A stretch of 64,000 nucleotides of DNA from Microvirga lenta (GCF_020532555.1 NZ_JAJBBR010000001.1:520182-584181); one strand, 5' to 3'; positions 25,931 through 35,980 are shown, counted from the first letter of the stretch. Notes: generated from the sequence alone by a model not told the origin. Made by a program: numbers and translations.

Positions 25931-28676
25931 CGCTGCGCCGCTGAAGCGGGGCAGTTTCCTCCGCCTTGAACACGTCGAGCAGGGTCCGGCGGATGGTGGC
26001 CTGGCGGCTGGCGTGGGTCACCTTGGTGCCGGTGAGATCGGTCACGTAGAACACGTCCACGGCCTTTTCGCCGAAGGTGACGATGTGCGCCGAGGCGATG
26101 TTGAGGTTGAGCTTCCCCAGGGCCGTGGTGAGATCGTAGAGCAGGCCCGGCCGGTCCAGTCCGGAGATTTCGATCACCGTCTGGCGGTTCGACAGGGAAT
26201 TGTCGATGGAGACCTCCGGCGGCACGTGGAAGGCCTTGGCGCGCTCCTTGGCCGGGCGCTTGCCGTCCACGAGGTCGGCGATCTTCACCTCGCCCTTCAG
26301 GGCGCGCTCGATGGCGGTGGCGACCCTCTCGGCGCGGCGCAGCTCGTCCTCGTCCCGGTCGAAGGCGCGCGACAGCACGATGGTGTCGAGGGCCATGCCG
26401 TCCGTGGTGGTGAAGATCTGCGCGTCGACGATGTTGCCGCCTGCCGCCGCGCAGGCGCCGGTGATGATGGCGAGCAGGCGCGGATGGTCCGGCGACAGGA
26501 CGGTGAGCTCCGTCACGCCCCGGAACTGGTCGGTCTCGAAACAGGTGGTGACCGTGCGTCCGGCCTCCTCGGCCCGGCGGACGAAACGGGCCTGTTTCGC
26601 GCGCCGGTCCTCGTCGGTCTTGAGCCAGTAGGCGGGCGTGTGGCGGGCCGCATAGGCCTCGAACACGTCCTGCGGCCAGTCGGCGAGCTGGGCGCGAAGC
26701 TGCTCCTGCGCCAGGCGCACCCGCTCGGAGCGGGCGAGATCCGTCGCGCCGCCGCCCAGCACCACTTCGGTCTCGTGATAGAGGGTGCGCAGGAGCTGCC
26801 CCTTCCAGCCGGTCCAGACGCCCGGTCCCACGGCGCGGATGTCCGCCACCGTGAGGACGAGGAGCAGCTTGAGGCGCTCCATGGTCTGCACCACCTCGGC
26901 GAAGCTCTTGATCGTGGCCGGGTCCGAGAGGTCGCGGCTCTGCGCCGTGTTCGACATCAGGAGGTGGTGCTCGATCAGCCACGCCACGGTGTTGGTCTCG
27001 GCCTCGGTCAGGCCGAAGCGCGGGCCGAGCTTGCGGGCGATCGTGGCGCCGGCCTCCGAATGGTCCTGCGGGCGGCCCTTGGCGATGTCGTGCAGGAACA
27101 CGGCCACGTAGAGCGCGCGGCGGTTCTGGATGGAGGAGAAGATCTGGTTCACGAGCGGATGCTCGTTGCCGAACTGCCCCGTCTCGATCTCGGTCAGGAT
27201 ACCGATGGAGCGGATCAGGTGCTCGTCCACCGTGTAGTGGTGGTACATGTTGAACTGCATCATCGCGACGATGCGGCCGAAATCGGGAATAAAGCGCCCG
27301 AGCACGCCCGCCTCGTTCATGCGGCGCAGCACCACTTCCGGCACGTTCTTGGAGGTGAGAATATCGAGGAACAGCCGGTTCGCCTCGCGGTCGTTGCGCA
27401 AGGTGGGGCCGATCAGCGACAGGGAGCGCGTCGCGAGCCGGGTCGCGTCCGGATGGATCGGCAGGTTGTGCCGGTCGGCGAGCCAGAACAGGCGGATGAG
27501 GTTGACCGGGTCGCGCTCGAACGCCGTCTCGTCGCTGACGTTGATGCGGTCGTTGTCGATGACGAAGCCTTGCTCGGCGAGCGCTCCGCCGCGGCGGCGG
27601 CGGAAGCGTCCGAACATGCGGTCGAGCACCGGACGGCGCTTGGCCTGGCGCGCCTCGAGCTCGGCGCACACGATGGCGGTGAGGTCGCCCACATCCTTCG
27701 CGATGCGAAAATAAGCCTTCATGAAACGCTCGACGGCCGACAGGCCGCTGCGTCCCGTGAAGCCGATCCGCTGGGCAATGACGCGCTGGTGGTCGAAGGT
27801 CAGCCGTTCCTCGGCCCGTCCCGTGGCGAAGTGCAGATGGCAGCGCACGCGCCACAGGAACTCCTCGCAGCGGGCGAAGAGGTTGAACTCGTCCGGCGTG
27901 AAGAGCCCGGCCTTCACCAGCTCCTCCGGCTCCCGGACGCGATAGACGTATTTGGCGATCCAGAAGAGCGTGTTCAGGTCGCGCAGGCCGCCCTTGCCGT
28001 CCTTGACGTTCGGCTCGACCAGGTAGCGGGAGGCGCCGGCCTTGGCGACGCGGGCATCGCGCTCCTTGAGCTTCGCGTCCACGAAGTCGGCAGCCGAGGT
28101 GGCGACGATCTCCCGGTCGAAGCGCTCCATGAGCGTGTCGTAGAGCATCGGGTCGCCGAACAGGAAGCGCGCTTCGAGGAGGGAGGTGCGGATGGTCATG
28201 TCCGCCGCCGCTTCCCGGATGCAGTCCTCCACCGAGCGGGTGGCGTGCCCGACCTTCAGCTTCAGGTCCCAGAACACGTAGAGCATGGCCTCGACCACGC
28301 TCTCGCTCCAGGCCGTCTGCTTGTAGGGCAGCAGGAACAGGAGATCGACATCCGAGCCGGGCGCGAGCGTCCCGCGCCCGTAGCCGCCGGTCGCCACCAC
28401 GGCGAGGCGCTCGCCCATGGACGGGTTGTTGGCCGGATAGAGATGCCTCACCACCGCGTCGTGGACGCCGCGGACGAGCGCGTCCATCTGCTTGGAGAGA
28501 TAGCGGGCGCAGTCGAGGCCGTTCTGGTTTTCGAGGAGCCGCGCCTCGGCCGCGGCATGGCCTTCGTCGAGGAATCTCCTGAGTTCGGGCACCAGGCGGG
28601 AGCGCAGGAGACCCGGGTCCCGCAAGGGCTCGCGACCCAGATTCTGGAGAATGGTCTCGACGGAGAGGCTGGACAT
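25926..28676 (-). CDS. glnD: Bifunctional [protein-PII] uridylyltransferase / uridylyl-removing enzyme
   Basis: A 916-residue nitrogen sensor. The nucleotidyltransferase domain has YGRGTLAPGSDVDLLFLLP with the metal-binding GSDVD (~95-118); the HD hydrolase domain has VAVFLHDIAKGRPQDHS (~520); two C-terminal ACT domains (~735-900, TVLSPDHPRLLAIITG and EISGLDRPGLLYDLTTALG) bind glutamine. It uridylylates PII proteins when glutamine is low and removes the group when it is high, setting glutamine synthetase activity. Length and domain order are standard. Confidence 0.98.
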   Translation of the reverse strand: MSSLSVETILQNLGREPLRDPGLLRSRLVPELRRFLDEGHAAAEARLLENQNGLDCARYLSKQMDALVRGVHDAVVRHLYPANNPSMGERLAVVATGGYGRGTLAPGSDVDLLFLLPYKQTAWSESVVEAMLYVFWDLKLKVGHATRSVEDCIREAAADMTIRTSLLEARFLFGDPMLYDTLMERFDREIVATSAADFVDAKLKERDARVAKAGASRYLVEPNVKDGKGGLRDLNTLFWIAKYVYRVREPEELVKAGLFTPDEFNLFARCEEFLWRVRCHLHFATGRAEERLTFDHQRVIAQRIGFTGRSGLSAVERFMKAYFRIAKDVGDLTAIVCAELEARQAKRRPVLDRMFGRFRRRRGGALAEQGFVIDNDRINVSDETAFERDPVNLIRLFWLADRHNLPIHPDATRLATRSLSLIGPTLRNDREANRLFLDILTSKNVPEVVLRRMNEAGVLGRFIPDFGRIVAMMQFNMYHHYTVDEHLIRSIGILTEIETGQFGNEHPLVNQIFSSIQNRRALYVAVFLHDIAKGRPQDHSEAGATIARKLGPRFGLTEAETNTVAWLIEHHLLMSNTAQSRDLSDPATIKSFAEVVQTMERLKLLLVLTVADIRAVGPGVWTGWKGQLLRTLYHETEVVLGGGATDLARSERVRLAQEQLRAQLADWPQDVFEAYAARHTPAYWLKTDEDRRAKQARFVRRAEEAGRTVTTCFETDQFRGVTELTVLSPDHPRLLAIITGACAAAGGNIVDAQIFTTTDGMALDTIVLSRAFDRDEDELRRAERVATAIERALKGEVKIADLVDGKRPAKERAKAFHVPPEVSIDNSLSNRQTVIEISGLDRPGLLYDLTTALGKLNLNIASAHIVTFGEKAVDVFYVTDLTGTKVTHASRQATIRRTLLDVFKAEETAPLQRRSA

Positions 28677-28791
28677 GGGCGACCGTGCTTGAACGCGTGT
28701 CCCGGCTTACCATTTCGCGGGGGCTTCGCCCATGGCCTACCCGGTGGACATTCGTCGCAGCATCTGGTTTGTTCTTTTTACAAGACGATGT

Positions 28792-28820
28792 TTGACAAAA
28801 GAAACGAACAGTTCTACAAA
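28792..28820 (+). promoter_or_regulatory. Probable housekeeping promoter of the ABC transporter operon
   Basis: TTGACA (28792-28797), a 17-base spacer and TACAAA (28815-28820) lie in an AT-rich patch 120 bases before the binding-protein gene. Confidence 0.5.
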
Positions 28821-28940
28821 AAGGACACGCGCCGATTTGAGCAAGCAGCTTGCGGGCGCGAAACAAGTGCAGCTAAAGCGCCGGGCGCCGGAACCCTCGG
28901 GTTGCGAGCTCCCATGCGCGGAACATGGGACCCGATACCG

Positions 28941-29909
28941 ATGAGCCTGACCCGCCGCCTTCTCCTCGCCGCCTCCCTCGCCACCGGACTTTCATCCTTC
29001 GCCACCGCCGCCTCCGCGCAGGTGGAGGAAGTGCGCCTGGACTTCGCCACCTACAACCCTGTCAGCCTCGTCCTGAAGGACAAGGGCTTCCTGGAAAAGG
29101 AACTCGCCAAGGACGGCATCAAGGTCCGCTGGGTGCAGTCGCTCGGCTCCAACAAGGCCCTCGAATTCCTCAATGCCGGATCCATCGATTTCGGCTCCAC
29201 GGCCGGGGCCGCGGCGCTGATCGGCAAGATCAACGGCAACCCGATCAAGTCGATCTACGTCTATTCCCGCCCCGAATGGACGGCCCTCGTCGCGGGCAAG
29301 AATTCCGAGATCGCGAAGGTCGAGGACCTGAAGGGCAAGCGCGTCGCGGTGACCCGCGGCACCGATCCGCACATCTTCCTGGTGCGCGCCCTGCAGGACG
29401 CCAAGCTCACCGAGAAGGACGTGAAGCTGGTTCTGCTCCAGCATCCCGACGGACGCACCGCGCTGGAGCGCGGCGACGTGGATGCCTGGGCCGGCCTCGA
29501 TCCGCTGATGGCGGCAGCCGAGGTGGAGAGCGGCGCCAAGCTGTTCTACCGCAATGCGGCCGCGAACACCTGGGGCATCCTCAACGTCCGCGAGGCCTTC
29601 GCCAAGGAGAACCCGGCCCTCGTCGGGAAGGTGCTGAAGGCCTATGAGGAGGCGCGGGCCTATGCGCTCGCCAATCCGGAAGAGCTGAAGAAGATCCTCG
29701 TGTCCTACACCAAGCTGCCCGAGCCGGTGATCGAGCGTCAGCTCGAGCGCACGGAGCTGACGCACTCCACCATCGGGCAGCCGCAGGTCGACACGATCCT
29801 GGCCGCCGGCCTCGCCCTGCAGCAGGCGGGGGTCATCGCCGCCGACACGGACGTGAAGGCCGCCGTCGATTCCCTGATCGACCGCAGCTTCGCGACCGCC
29901 TCTCGATAA
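28941..29909 (+). CDS. ABC transporter substrate-binding protein, sulfonate/nitrate/taurine type
   Basis: A 322-residue periplasmic binding protein of the SsuA/TauA/NrtA class. The signal peptide is MSLTRRLLLAASLATGLSSFATAASA (cleavage near residue 28). The mature fold has FLEKELAKDGIKVRWVQSLGSNKALEFLNAGSIDFGS and DLKGKRVAVTRGTDPHIFLVRAL, typical of the aliphatic-sulfonate branch. The permease follows after 21 bases. The ligand cannot be fixed from sequence; no sulfonate monooxygenase (ssuD/tauD) is in the window. Confidence 0.9.
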   Translation: MSLTRRLLLAASLATGLSSFATAASAQVEEVRLDFATYNPVSLVLKDKGFLEKELAKDGIKVRWVQSLGSNKALEFLNAGSIDFGSTAGAAALIGKINGNPIKSIYVYSRPEWTALVAGKNSEIAKVEDLKGKRVAVTRGTDPHIFLVRALQDAKLTEKDVKLVLLQHPDGRTALERGDVDAWAGLDPLMAAAEVESGAKLFYRNAAANTWGILNVREAFAKENPALVGKVLKAYEEARAYALANPEELKKILVSYTKLPEPVIERQLERTELTHSTIGQPQVDTILAAGLALQQAGVIAADTDVKAAVDSLIDRSFATASR

Positions 29910-29930
29910 GCTTCATCACGGGAGAGCGCC

Positions 29931-30788
29931 GTGACAGGCCAAGCCCAAAGCCACGCCTGGTCCTCCCATAAGGGTGCCGCCGCTCTCGCGGCCCCTCCCC
30001 TTGCCGGGAAGAAGCGCCAGGCCTTCGATTGGCGCATTCTTCTCGGCTTTTTGCTGCCCATCGCCATTGCGCTGCTGTGGGAAGCCGCCGTCGCCCTGGG
30101 CCTCGCGCAGGGCCGCCTCGTACCGCCGCCGAGCCGCATCGCCGCAACGCTTCTGGCGCTCGCCGAGACCGGCGAGCTGTGGACCCATGTCTGGGCCACG
30201 CTCTGGCGCATCCTGATCGGCTTCGTCATCGGCGCCGCCGCGGGCATCGCGATCGGGGCGGTCTCGGGCACCAGCACCACGATGCGCCGCCTGCTCGACC
30301 CGACTCTGCAGGCGCTGCGCGCGATCCCCTCCATCGCCTGGGTGCCGCTCTTCATCCTGTGGCTCGGCATCTTCGAGGAATCGAAGGTGGCGCTGATCGC
30401 GGTCGGCGTGTTCTTTCCGGTCTATCTCGGCATCGCGGGCGCGATCCTCTCCGTCGACCGCAAGCTGGTCGAGGTCGGCCACGTCTTCCGCCTGTCGCGC
30501 ACGCAGCTCGCCCGGCGCATCCTGCTTCCGGCCGTCCTGCCGGAGGCGCTGATCGCCCTGCGCTCGGGCCTCGGCCTCGGCTTCATGTTCGTGGTCGCGG
30601 CCGAGTTCATGGGCGCCTCGGAGGGGCTGGGCTATCTCCTCGTCGACGGCCAGCAGATGGGCAAGCCCGACCAGATCCTCGCCGCCATCATCGCCTTCGC
30701 GCTTCTGGGCAAGATCGCCGACAGCCTGCTCGTCTACGGCACCAAGCCGCTGGTGCGCTGGCAGGACACCGTGCGGGAGCGCCTGTGA
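29931..30788 (+). CDS. ABC transporter permease, sulfonate/nitrate/taurine type
   Basis: A 285-residue SsuC/TauC-like permease with about six membrane helices. The coupling-helix EAA loop is seen at VFRLSRTQLARRILLPAVLPEALIALRSGLGLGFMFVVAAE (~180-220). An unusually long cytoplasmic N-terminus (~35 residues, Ala/His/Lys-rich) precedes helix 1. It uses a GTG start at 29931 preceded by GGAGAG. A 144-base palindromic repeat separates it from the ATPase gene. Confidence 0.9.
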   Translation: MTGQAQSHAWSSHKGAAALAAPPLAGKKRQAFDWRILLGFLLPIAIALLWEAAVALGLAQGRLVPPPSRIAATLLALAETGELWTHVWATLWRILIGFVIGAAAGIAIGAVSGTSTTMRRLLDPTLQALRAIPSIAWVPLFILWLGIFEESKVALIAVGVFFPVYLGIAGAILSVDRKLVEVGHVFRLSRTQLARRILLPAVLPEALIALRSGLGLGFMFVVAAEFMGASEGLGYLLVDGQQMGKPDQILAAIIAFALLGKIADSLLVYGTKPLVRWQDTVRERL

Positions 30789-30809
30789 TGCCGAACCTCG
30801 CCTCCCCGC

Positions 30810-30953
30810 CGTCATTCCGGGGCCGCGCAGCGGAGCCCGGAACCCGGAGCCGCAGCCGCAAGCAAGGCAGGCGCAGCGGGTCGCGCGCGACATCTCTTGA
30901 ACGGTTGGCGTCTATGGGTTCCGGGCTCGGCCTCCGGCCGTCCCGGAATGACG
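30810..30953. repeat. Long dispersed palindrome, GTCATTCCGG...AACCC family, copy 3, inside an operon
   Basis: CGTCATTCCGGGGCCGCGCAG and GGAACCC on the left mirror TATGGGTTCCGGGCTCGG and CCCGGAATGACG on the right. It lies between the permease and ATPase genes of the ABC transporter, with no terminator-like U-run. Confidence 0.85.
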
Positions 30954-30989
30954 GCGCGAACTGCCCAGCGCTGACGGGAGGTTTCTGAC

Positions 30990-31778
30990 ATGCTGAACCT
31001 CGAACACCTCTCCAAGACCTATGCCGACGGGACGCGGGCGCTGTCCGACATCAACCTCTCCGTCCGCGAGGCCGAGATCGTCGCGCTGATCGGCGGCTCG
31101 GGCTGCGGCAAGACCACCTTGCTGCGCCTCATCGCCGGCCTCGACCGGGCCAGCGCGGGCACGATCCGCCTGGACGACGAAGTGCTCTCGGGCCCTCACC
31201 CGGCCATCGGCATCGTGTTCCAGGAGCCGCGCCTCCTGCCCTGGCTGACGGTGTCCGACAACATCGCCTTCGGCCTCGACGGCGTGAGCGCCGCCGAGCG
31301 CAAGGCGCGGGTCGCGCATGCACTGGAGAAGATCGGCCTCGTGGAGCATGCCGACCGCTGGCCGCGCGATCTCTCCGGCGGCCAGCAGCAGCGCGTCGCC
31401 ATCGCCCGCGCCTTCGTGACCAACCCGAAGGTGCTCCTCCTCGACGAGCCGTTCTCGGCCCTGGACGCCTTCACCCGCGCGAGCCTGCACGAGCACCTGC
31501 TCGGCCTGTGGGAGGAGACGCGGCCCATCGTCGTTCTCGTGACGCACGACGTGCAGGAGGCCGTGACGCTGGCCGACCGGGCCATCGTGATGCAGCCGAA
31601 ACCCGGGCGCATCTTCGACGAATTGTCCTTGAGTCTCGCTCGCCCGCGCGACAAATCGGGGCTGCCGTTCGAATCCTCGGTGCGCCGCGTGCTGTCGGCA
31701 CTGGACCAATCGCTCAATCCGCCGCAAAAACAGCCTCAGCGTGAAAAGGACCGCCAGGCCGCCGCGCTCTGGTGGTGA
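30990..31778 (+). CDS. ABC transporter ATP-binding protein, sulfonate/nitrate/taurine type
   Basis: A 262-residue SsuB/TauB-like ATPase. Walker A is GGSGCGKTT (~37-45), the signature LSGGQQQRVAIARAF (~130), Walker B VLLLDEPFSALDAF, and the switch histidine follows in LVTHDVQEA. It energises the upstream permease. The C-terminus (after LALPRDK-like residues ~225-262) is basic and variable. The next gene, an OsmC homologue, begins 20 bases downstream. Confidence 0.93.
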   Translation: MLNLEHLSKTYADGTRALSDINLSVREAEIVALIGGSGCGKTTLLRLIAGLDRASAGTIRLDDEVLSGPHPAIGIVFQEPRLLPWLTVSDNIAFGLDGVSAAERKARVAHALEKIGLVEHADRWPRDLSGGQQQRVAIARAFVTNPKVLLLDEPFSALDAFTRASLHEHLLGLWEETRPIVVLVTHDVQEAVTLADRAIVMQPKPGRIFDELSLSLARPRDKSGLPFESSVRRVLSALDQSLNPPQKQPQREKDRQAAALWW

Positions 31779-31798
31779 CACAATCCAAGGACAACATC

Positions 31799-32317
31799 AT
31801 GGACTCGACCGAACTGCGCGCCCTCCAGGCCCCGCTGAAGGATCAATACCGCAACGACCCGAACGCCGCCGTCATCACCCTGAAGGCGCAAGGCACCCTC
31901 GACGACCAGCACATCGCCTGCAAGGTCGAGACCGGCCGCGCCCTCGCTGTGGCCGGACTTCACCCGGCTACCGGCGGCTCGGGAGCGGAACTCTGTTCGG
32001 GCGACATGCTGCTCGAGGCGCTCGTGGCCTGCGCGGGCGTGACCCTCAAGGCCGTGGCGACCGCGCTCGAGATCGACCTGCGCCATGGCGCCGTGAAGGC
32101 CGAGGGCGATCTCGATTTCCGCGGCACGCTCGGGGTCGACAAGACGGCGCCCGTGGGCTTCAAGGACATCCGCCTGACCTTCGAGGTCGACACCGACGCG
32201 CCGCAGGAGAAAATCGATCAGCTCCTCAAGCTGACCGAGCGCTACTGCGTGGTGTTCCAGACCCTCAACAACAAGCCGGCCCTGAGCGCCACCCTGTCGC
32301 GACAGCCGGCGGCTTGA
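31799..32317 (+). CDS. OsmC family protein
   Basis: A 172-residue OsmC/Ohr-fold protein with the alpha-helix cysteine segment LLEALVACAGVTLKAVA (C near residue 75) and a second cysteine in LTERYCVVFQTL, the usual spacing of the two reactive thiols. Such proteins reduce organic or fatty-acid peroxides. The ATG at 31799 has AAGGA upstream. It follows the sulfonate-type ABC genes closely and may be part of that operon; a link between sulfur-compound uptake and thiol peroxidase is inference only. Confidence 0.85.
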   Translation: MDSTELRALQAPLKDQYRNDPNAAVITLKAQGTLDDQHIACKVETGRALAVAGLHPATGGSGAELCSGDMLLEALVACAGVTLKAVATALEIDLRHGAVKAEGDLDFRGTLGVDKTAPVGFKDIRLTFEVDTDAPQEKIDQLLKLTERYCVVFQTLNNKPALSATLSRQPAA

Positions 32318-32319
32318 GG

Positions 32320-33633
32320 CTAGTTGCTCGCCATGAGCGTGCGCGGCGCCCCGCTCACCATCACGGTGGCGCCGCCGCGGATCTCCTGCACGGCGAGGGC
32401 GCGGTCGTTGGTGCCGTCGGGCTTGAAGCGGAACACGCCATCGGCGCCGGCAAAGCCCGACGGATCGGTGAGCGTGCCCTCCGCGAAGCGCTGCGCACCC
32501 CGCGCGCGGTTGAGCGCCACGGCAAGGGTCACCGCGTCGTAGGAGAGCGTGGCGAGGCGGATCGGGTCCGTGTTGAAGCGGGCGCGGTAGCGCGCGGCGA
32601 AAGCCTCGAAGCCGCGGTTGTCGGGCGCGGCGAACCAGCCGCCCTGCAGGGCGGGAAGCGCATAGACCCGCGCCTCGTTCCAGATGCCCGTGCCGAGAGG
32701 CTTCACCCGCTGAGGATCGAACCCCACGGTCTGGAGGGCCTGCGCCACCATCGGCAGGCCGTCGCCGCTCTCGGGGATGAACACCGAATCCGCCTGAGGC
32801 GCCGCCCCGGCGATCGTGTGGGCCAGGCGCTGCACGGCCCCGTGCGGCTGTCCGGCCGGGTAGCGCTCGACGGCGACCACGCGAAGCCCGTGGCGGGCCG
32901 CCGCCTGCTGGAACTGGGCCTCGGCCACGCGGCCGTAAGTCGTCTCGGGGATGAGCGCCGCCACCGAGCGGCGGCCCTGCGAGGCCGCGTAGGAGACAAT
33001 GCGGTCCACCTCGGCCTGGACCAGGAAACTCAGGAGATAGACGCCGGGCGCAGCGACGCTCGTATCCGTCGAGAAGGCGACGACGGGCTTCGCCGACTGG
33101 CGGGCCACCTGTCCGGCCGCCTGGACGGAGCTGGCGAAGAGCGGGCCGAGGATCAGCTCGGCGCCTTCCGCGACGGCCTGGCTCGCGGCCTCGCTCGCGC
33201 CCTCGGGCGTGCCGCGGTCGTCCTTCACGAGCACGGTGATCTCGCTGCTTCCGGCCTCGGCCAGGGCCAGATCGGCGGCATTCTTCATGCTCTGCGCCGC
33301 CACGGCGCTCTGCCCCTGCCCGGTCAGCGGCAGGATGAGCGCGACCCGGACCGGGCCGCTGCCGATGGTCGTCCCGCCCGACGCCATGGGCATGGCCCCC
33401 GGCAGGGTACCGGCGGGCCCGGCGGGTGCAGCCGGATCGGCCTCGTAGAGGGTCTCGGGCGGAGGCGGAGGAGCGGCCGCATTCCGGCCGACGGAACGCG
33501 GGGGAACCATGCTGCCGGACCCGATGCAGCCGGACAGCAGCAGGGTGGCGGCCAGGGCGGCAGCCCAGGTGCGCCGGCTCTTCGAGCCGCGGATCGAACG
33601 AGGAGAAAACCGTGCCATCTCCCAAGCCCCCAT
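32320..33633 (-). CDS. LpoA-like penicillin-binding protein activator (lipoprotein)
   Basis: A 437-residue outer-membrane lipoprotein. The lipobox LLLSGC (acylated cysteine near residue 36) follows a hydrophobic signal. After a Pro-rich linker (APPPPPETLY), residues ~95-437 are a type I periplasmic-binding fold (VALILPLTGQGQSAVAAQSMKNAADLAL). This matches the LpoA/YraM C-terminal domain and leucine-binding-protein-like family, placed beside rsmI as in most proteobacteria, where LpoA activates PBP1A. The ATG at 33618 is an alternative start. It is divergent from rsmI. Confidence 0.82.
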   Translation of the reverse strand: MGAWEMARFSPRSIRGSKSRRTWAAALAATLLLSGCIGSGSMVPPRSVGRNAAAPPPPPETLYEADPAAPAGPAGTLPGAMPMASGGTTIGSGPVRVALILPLTGQGQSAVAAQSMKNAADLALAEAGSSEITVLVKDDRGTPEGASEAASQAVAEGAELILGPLFASSVQAAGQVARQSAKPVVAFSTDTSVAAPGVYLLSFLVQAEVDRIVSYAASQGRRSVAALIPETTYGRVAEAQFQQAAARHGLRVVAVERYPAGQPHGAVQRLAHTIAGAAPQADSVFIPESGDGLPMVAQALQTVGFDPQRVKPLGTGIWNEARVYALPALQGGWFAAPDNRGFEAFAARYRARFNTDPIRLATLSYDAVTLAVALNRARGAQRFAEGTLTDPSGFAGADGVFRFKPDGTNDRALAVQEIRGGATVMVSGAPRTLMASN

Positions 33634-33741
33634 GGAAGCAGCCTATCGACAAACACGCCGATCATGGCCGGTAAAAGTAAACATTGTTTCCACGGCCTGC
33701 GGCTTTCGCCGGAACGGGCCTTCATGCGACAGTAGCGAACG

Positions 33742-34680
33742 ATGACCCAGAGAATCGACAACAGGACCAAGCGGCGGGACCCTGCCGCGCGCGTCAGCAC
33801 CTTCACGGCCTTCGGCCTCGCCGCCGAGGCCGAGCCCCTGTCGCCCGGCCTCTACGTGGTGGCGACCCCCATCGGCAACCTGAAGGACATTTCCCTGCGC
33901 GGCCTGAACGTGCTCGCCGCCGCCGATGCGGTTCTGGCCGAGGACACGCGGGTCACCAAGACCCTGCTGGCCCATTACGGCATCACGACCCCTCTCCTGG
34001 CCTATCACGAGCACTCCACCGACGCCGTCCGCGAGCGCATGGTGCAGCGCATCCGCGAGGGACAGGCCCTCGCGCTGGTATCGGATGCAGGCACGCCCCT
34101 GGTCTCCGACCCGGGCTACAAGCTCGTGCAGGCCGCCATCGAGGAAGGCCTGCCGGTGACGCCCATTCCCGGCCCTTCGGCCATTCTCACGGCGCTCGTC
34201 GTGTCGGGCCTGCCCACCGACCGCTTCTTCTTCGAGGGCTTCCTGCCGGCGAAAAGCGGCGCGCGCCGCTCGCGGCTCGCCGAAATCGCATCGATTCCGG
34301 GCACGCTGATGCTGTTCGAAGGCCCGCACCGCCTGCCAGAGATGCTGGCCGACGCCGCCGACGTGCTGGGCGAGCGCCAGGCCGTGGTGGCGCGCGAACT
34401 GACCAAGCTGTTCGAGACCATCCGGCGCGGCACCCTGCCGGAACTGGCGAGGCAATTCGCCGAGGAAGGACCGCCCAAGGGCGAGATCGTGGTGCTGATC
34501 GGCGAGGCCAGCAAGGAAATGCACGCGGCCGAGGCCGACGCGGCCCTCGACGGCAAGCTGGAGGCCGCCCTGAAGCACCACTCGATCAAGGATGCGGCGG
34601 CGCTCGTGGCGGCGGAGCTGAACATGCCGAAGCGCGAGGTCTATGCCCGCGCCCTCGCGCTCGCCAAGAAGGACGCATGA
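33742..34680 (+). CDS. rsmI: 16S rRNA (cytidine1402-2'-O)-methyltransferase RsmI
   Basis: A 312-residue SAM methyltransferase of the tetrapyrrole-methylase fold. [20 protein letters not shown] is the diagnostic N-terminal motif (~30-50), [11 protein letters not shown] follows, and [18 protein letters not shown] carries the SAM loop. It methylates the ribose of C1402 in the ribosomal P site. The first ~28 residues ([14 protein letters not shown]) are a variable extension. It overlaps yraN by 4 bases, the common rsmI-yraN arrangement. Confidence 0.96.
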   Translation: MTQRIDNRTKRRDPAARVSTFTAFGLAAEAEPLSPGLYVVATPIGNLKDISLRGLNVLAAADAVLAEDTRVTKTLLAHYGITTPLLAYHEHSTDAVRERMVQRIREGQALALVSDAGTPLVSDPGYKLVQAAIEEGLPVTPIPGPSAILTALVVSGLPTDRFFFEGFLPAKSGARRSRLAEIASIPGTLMLFEGPHRLPEMLADAADVLGERQAVVARELTKLFETIRRGTLPELARQFAEEGPPKGEIVVLIGEASKEMHAAEADAALDGKLEAALKHHSIKDAAALVAAELNMPKREVYARALALAKKDA

Positions 34681-35054
34681 GAAACGCCGTCGAGCGCCGG
34701 CGCGCCACCTTCCTGCGCGGCCACAGGGCCGAGCTGATCGCGCTGCTGTTCCTGCTGTCGAAGGGCTACCGCCCCCTCGCCCGCCGCTATGCGGCCGCGG
34801 GCGGCGAAATCGACCTCATCGCCATGCGCGGCGACACCATCGCGTTCGTGGAGGTGAAGGCGCGCGGCCGGATGGACGACGCACTCACCGCGATCACGCC
34901 CGCCAAGCGCCGTCGCTTCTCCCGCGCCGCCCGGGCCTGGCTCTCGCGCCATCCCTGGGCCGCCGCCAAGACCTGGCGGGCCGATGCGGTCTTCCTCGCC
35001 CCCCGCCGGTGGCCGTGGCACGTGGCGGGGGCGTTCGAGCTGGAGATGTCCTAG
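34677..35054 (+). CDS. YraN/UPF0102 family nuclease-like protein
   Basis: A 125-residue protein with the restriction-endonuclease-like fold of UPF0102: the core [22 protein letters not shown] holds the E-x-D and E-x-K active-site residues (~40-62). YraN members resemble Holliday-junction resolvase-type nucleases but have no proven role. It is coupled to rsmI by an ATGA overlap and converges with the LysR gene, with a 4-base 3' overlap. Confidence 0.9.
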   Translation: MRNAVERRRATFLRGHRAELIALLFLLSKGYRPLARRYAAAGGEIDLIAMRGDTIAFVEVKARGRMDDALTAITPAKRRRFSRAARAWLSRHPWAAAKTWRADAVFLAPRRWPWHVAGAFELEMS

Positions 35055-35923
35055 GCCACCATGCGCCGCGGCACGGCGAGCGCCTGGCGGATATGGCGTG
35101 CCATTTCCTGGACGATGGGGCCGCCGCCGTTCTTCGGCAGGTAGAGGTTCACCGTGAAGGGCGGGAGCGCGGGCAGCCCCGATTCGCGGCCCAGCACCTC
35201 GAGGTTTTCGGGAACGGTGGAGGCCATCCAGGCCATGACGGCAATATCGGCGGCGACCGTCGCCACCTGAGCGGAGGTGTTCGTCACCTCGGAGGCGGAG
35301 CGCCACTCGATGCCGGCCTGCTGCAGGGCCTCGCGGATGGGGGCACGGAAGGCGCAATCGGAACAGCCGATCGACACGGGAAGCGGCCGCTGCCGCGCCG
35401 CCTCGCCGCCCGGGGCGCCGACCCAGACCAGCCGGTCCATGATGAGGTTCTCGCCATCCGGATCGCAGCTCATCTCGGTGGCGAGCACCACATCCACCTT
35501 GCCGGCGGCGAGTTCCGAACGGAGCTTCGCGCTCGACCCGCTCCGCAGGGTGATCTGCACGCGCGGGTAGCTGCGCGCGAAGCCCTTGAGAAAGGTGGGC
35601 AGGTAGGTGGTGATGATGTCGCTCGGGATTCCGAGCCGCACCTCGCCCTCGTAGACGGGGGTCGTGATCTCGGTCCAGATCTCGTCGTTGAGGGCGAGCA
35701 TCCGCTTGGCGCGCCCGAACAGGCGCTCGCCCGCCGCCGTCAGCTTCATGCCGCGCCGGTCGCGGGTGATGAGCGCGTCGCCCACCATGTCTTCGAGGCG
35801 CTTGATCTGCTGGCTCACGGCCGCCTGGGTGAGATTGAGCAGACCCGCAGCGGCGGTCATGCCGCCCGCGTCGACCACGGCCACGAAGGCCCGCAGCAGG
35901 CTGACGTCGAGGTTGTGGGGCAT
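35051..35923 (-). CDS. LysR-family transcriptional regulator
   Basis: A 290-residue LysR regulator: helix-turn-helix at ~6-65 ([36 protein letters not shown]) and an effector-binding domain with [18 protein letters not shown]. The start ATG 35923 is chosen because LysR proteins begin just before this helix, although the frame is open to 35989. It is divergent from a DUF1127 gene, the classical position for its own target. The effector is unknown. Confidence 0.9.
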   Translation of the reverse strand: MPHNLDVSLLRAFVAVVDAGGMTAAAGLLNLTQAAVSQQIKRLEDMVGDALITRDRRGMKLTAAGERLFGRAKRMLALNDEIWTEITTPVYEGEVRLGIPSDIITTYLPTFLKGFARSYPRVQITLRSGSSAKLRSELAAGKVDVVLATEMSCDPDGENLIMDRLVWVGAPGGEAARQRPLPVSIGCSDCAFRAPIREALQQAGIEWRSASEVTNTSAQVATVAADIAVMAWMASTVPENLEVLGRESGLPALPPFTVNLYLPKNGGGPIVQEMARHIRQALAVPRRMVA

Positions 35924-35956
35924 GGGAAGCCTCCATAAAACTCTGTTATCTTCAAT

Positions 35957-35980
35957 ATAATGAACATTCGTTTCCGTTAT
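35957..35980. promoter_or_regulatory. Possible LysR operator
   Basis: ATAATG (35957-35962) and CGTTAT (35975-35980) form an imperfect inverted repeat 12 bases apart in an AT-rich patch 34 bases upstream of the LysR start. Confidence 0.3.

Noticed and set aside
28941..32317. Complete sulfonate-utilisation operon
   Set aside because: The ABC genes fit the family, but no monooxygenase (ssuD, tauD) or flavin reductase is present, so the substrate is left open.
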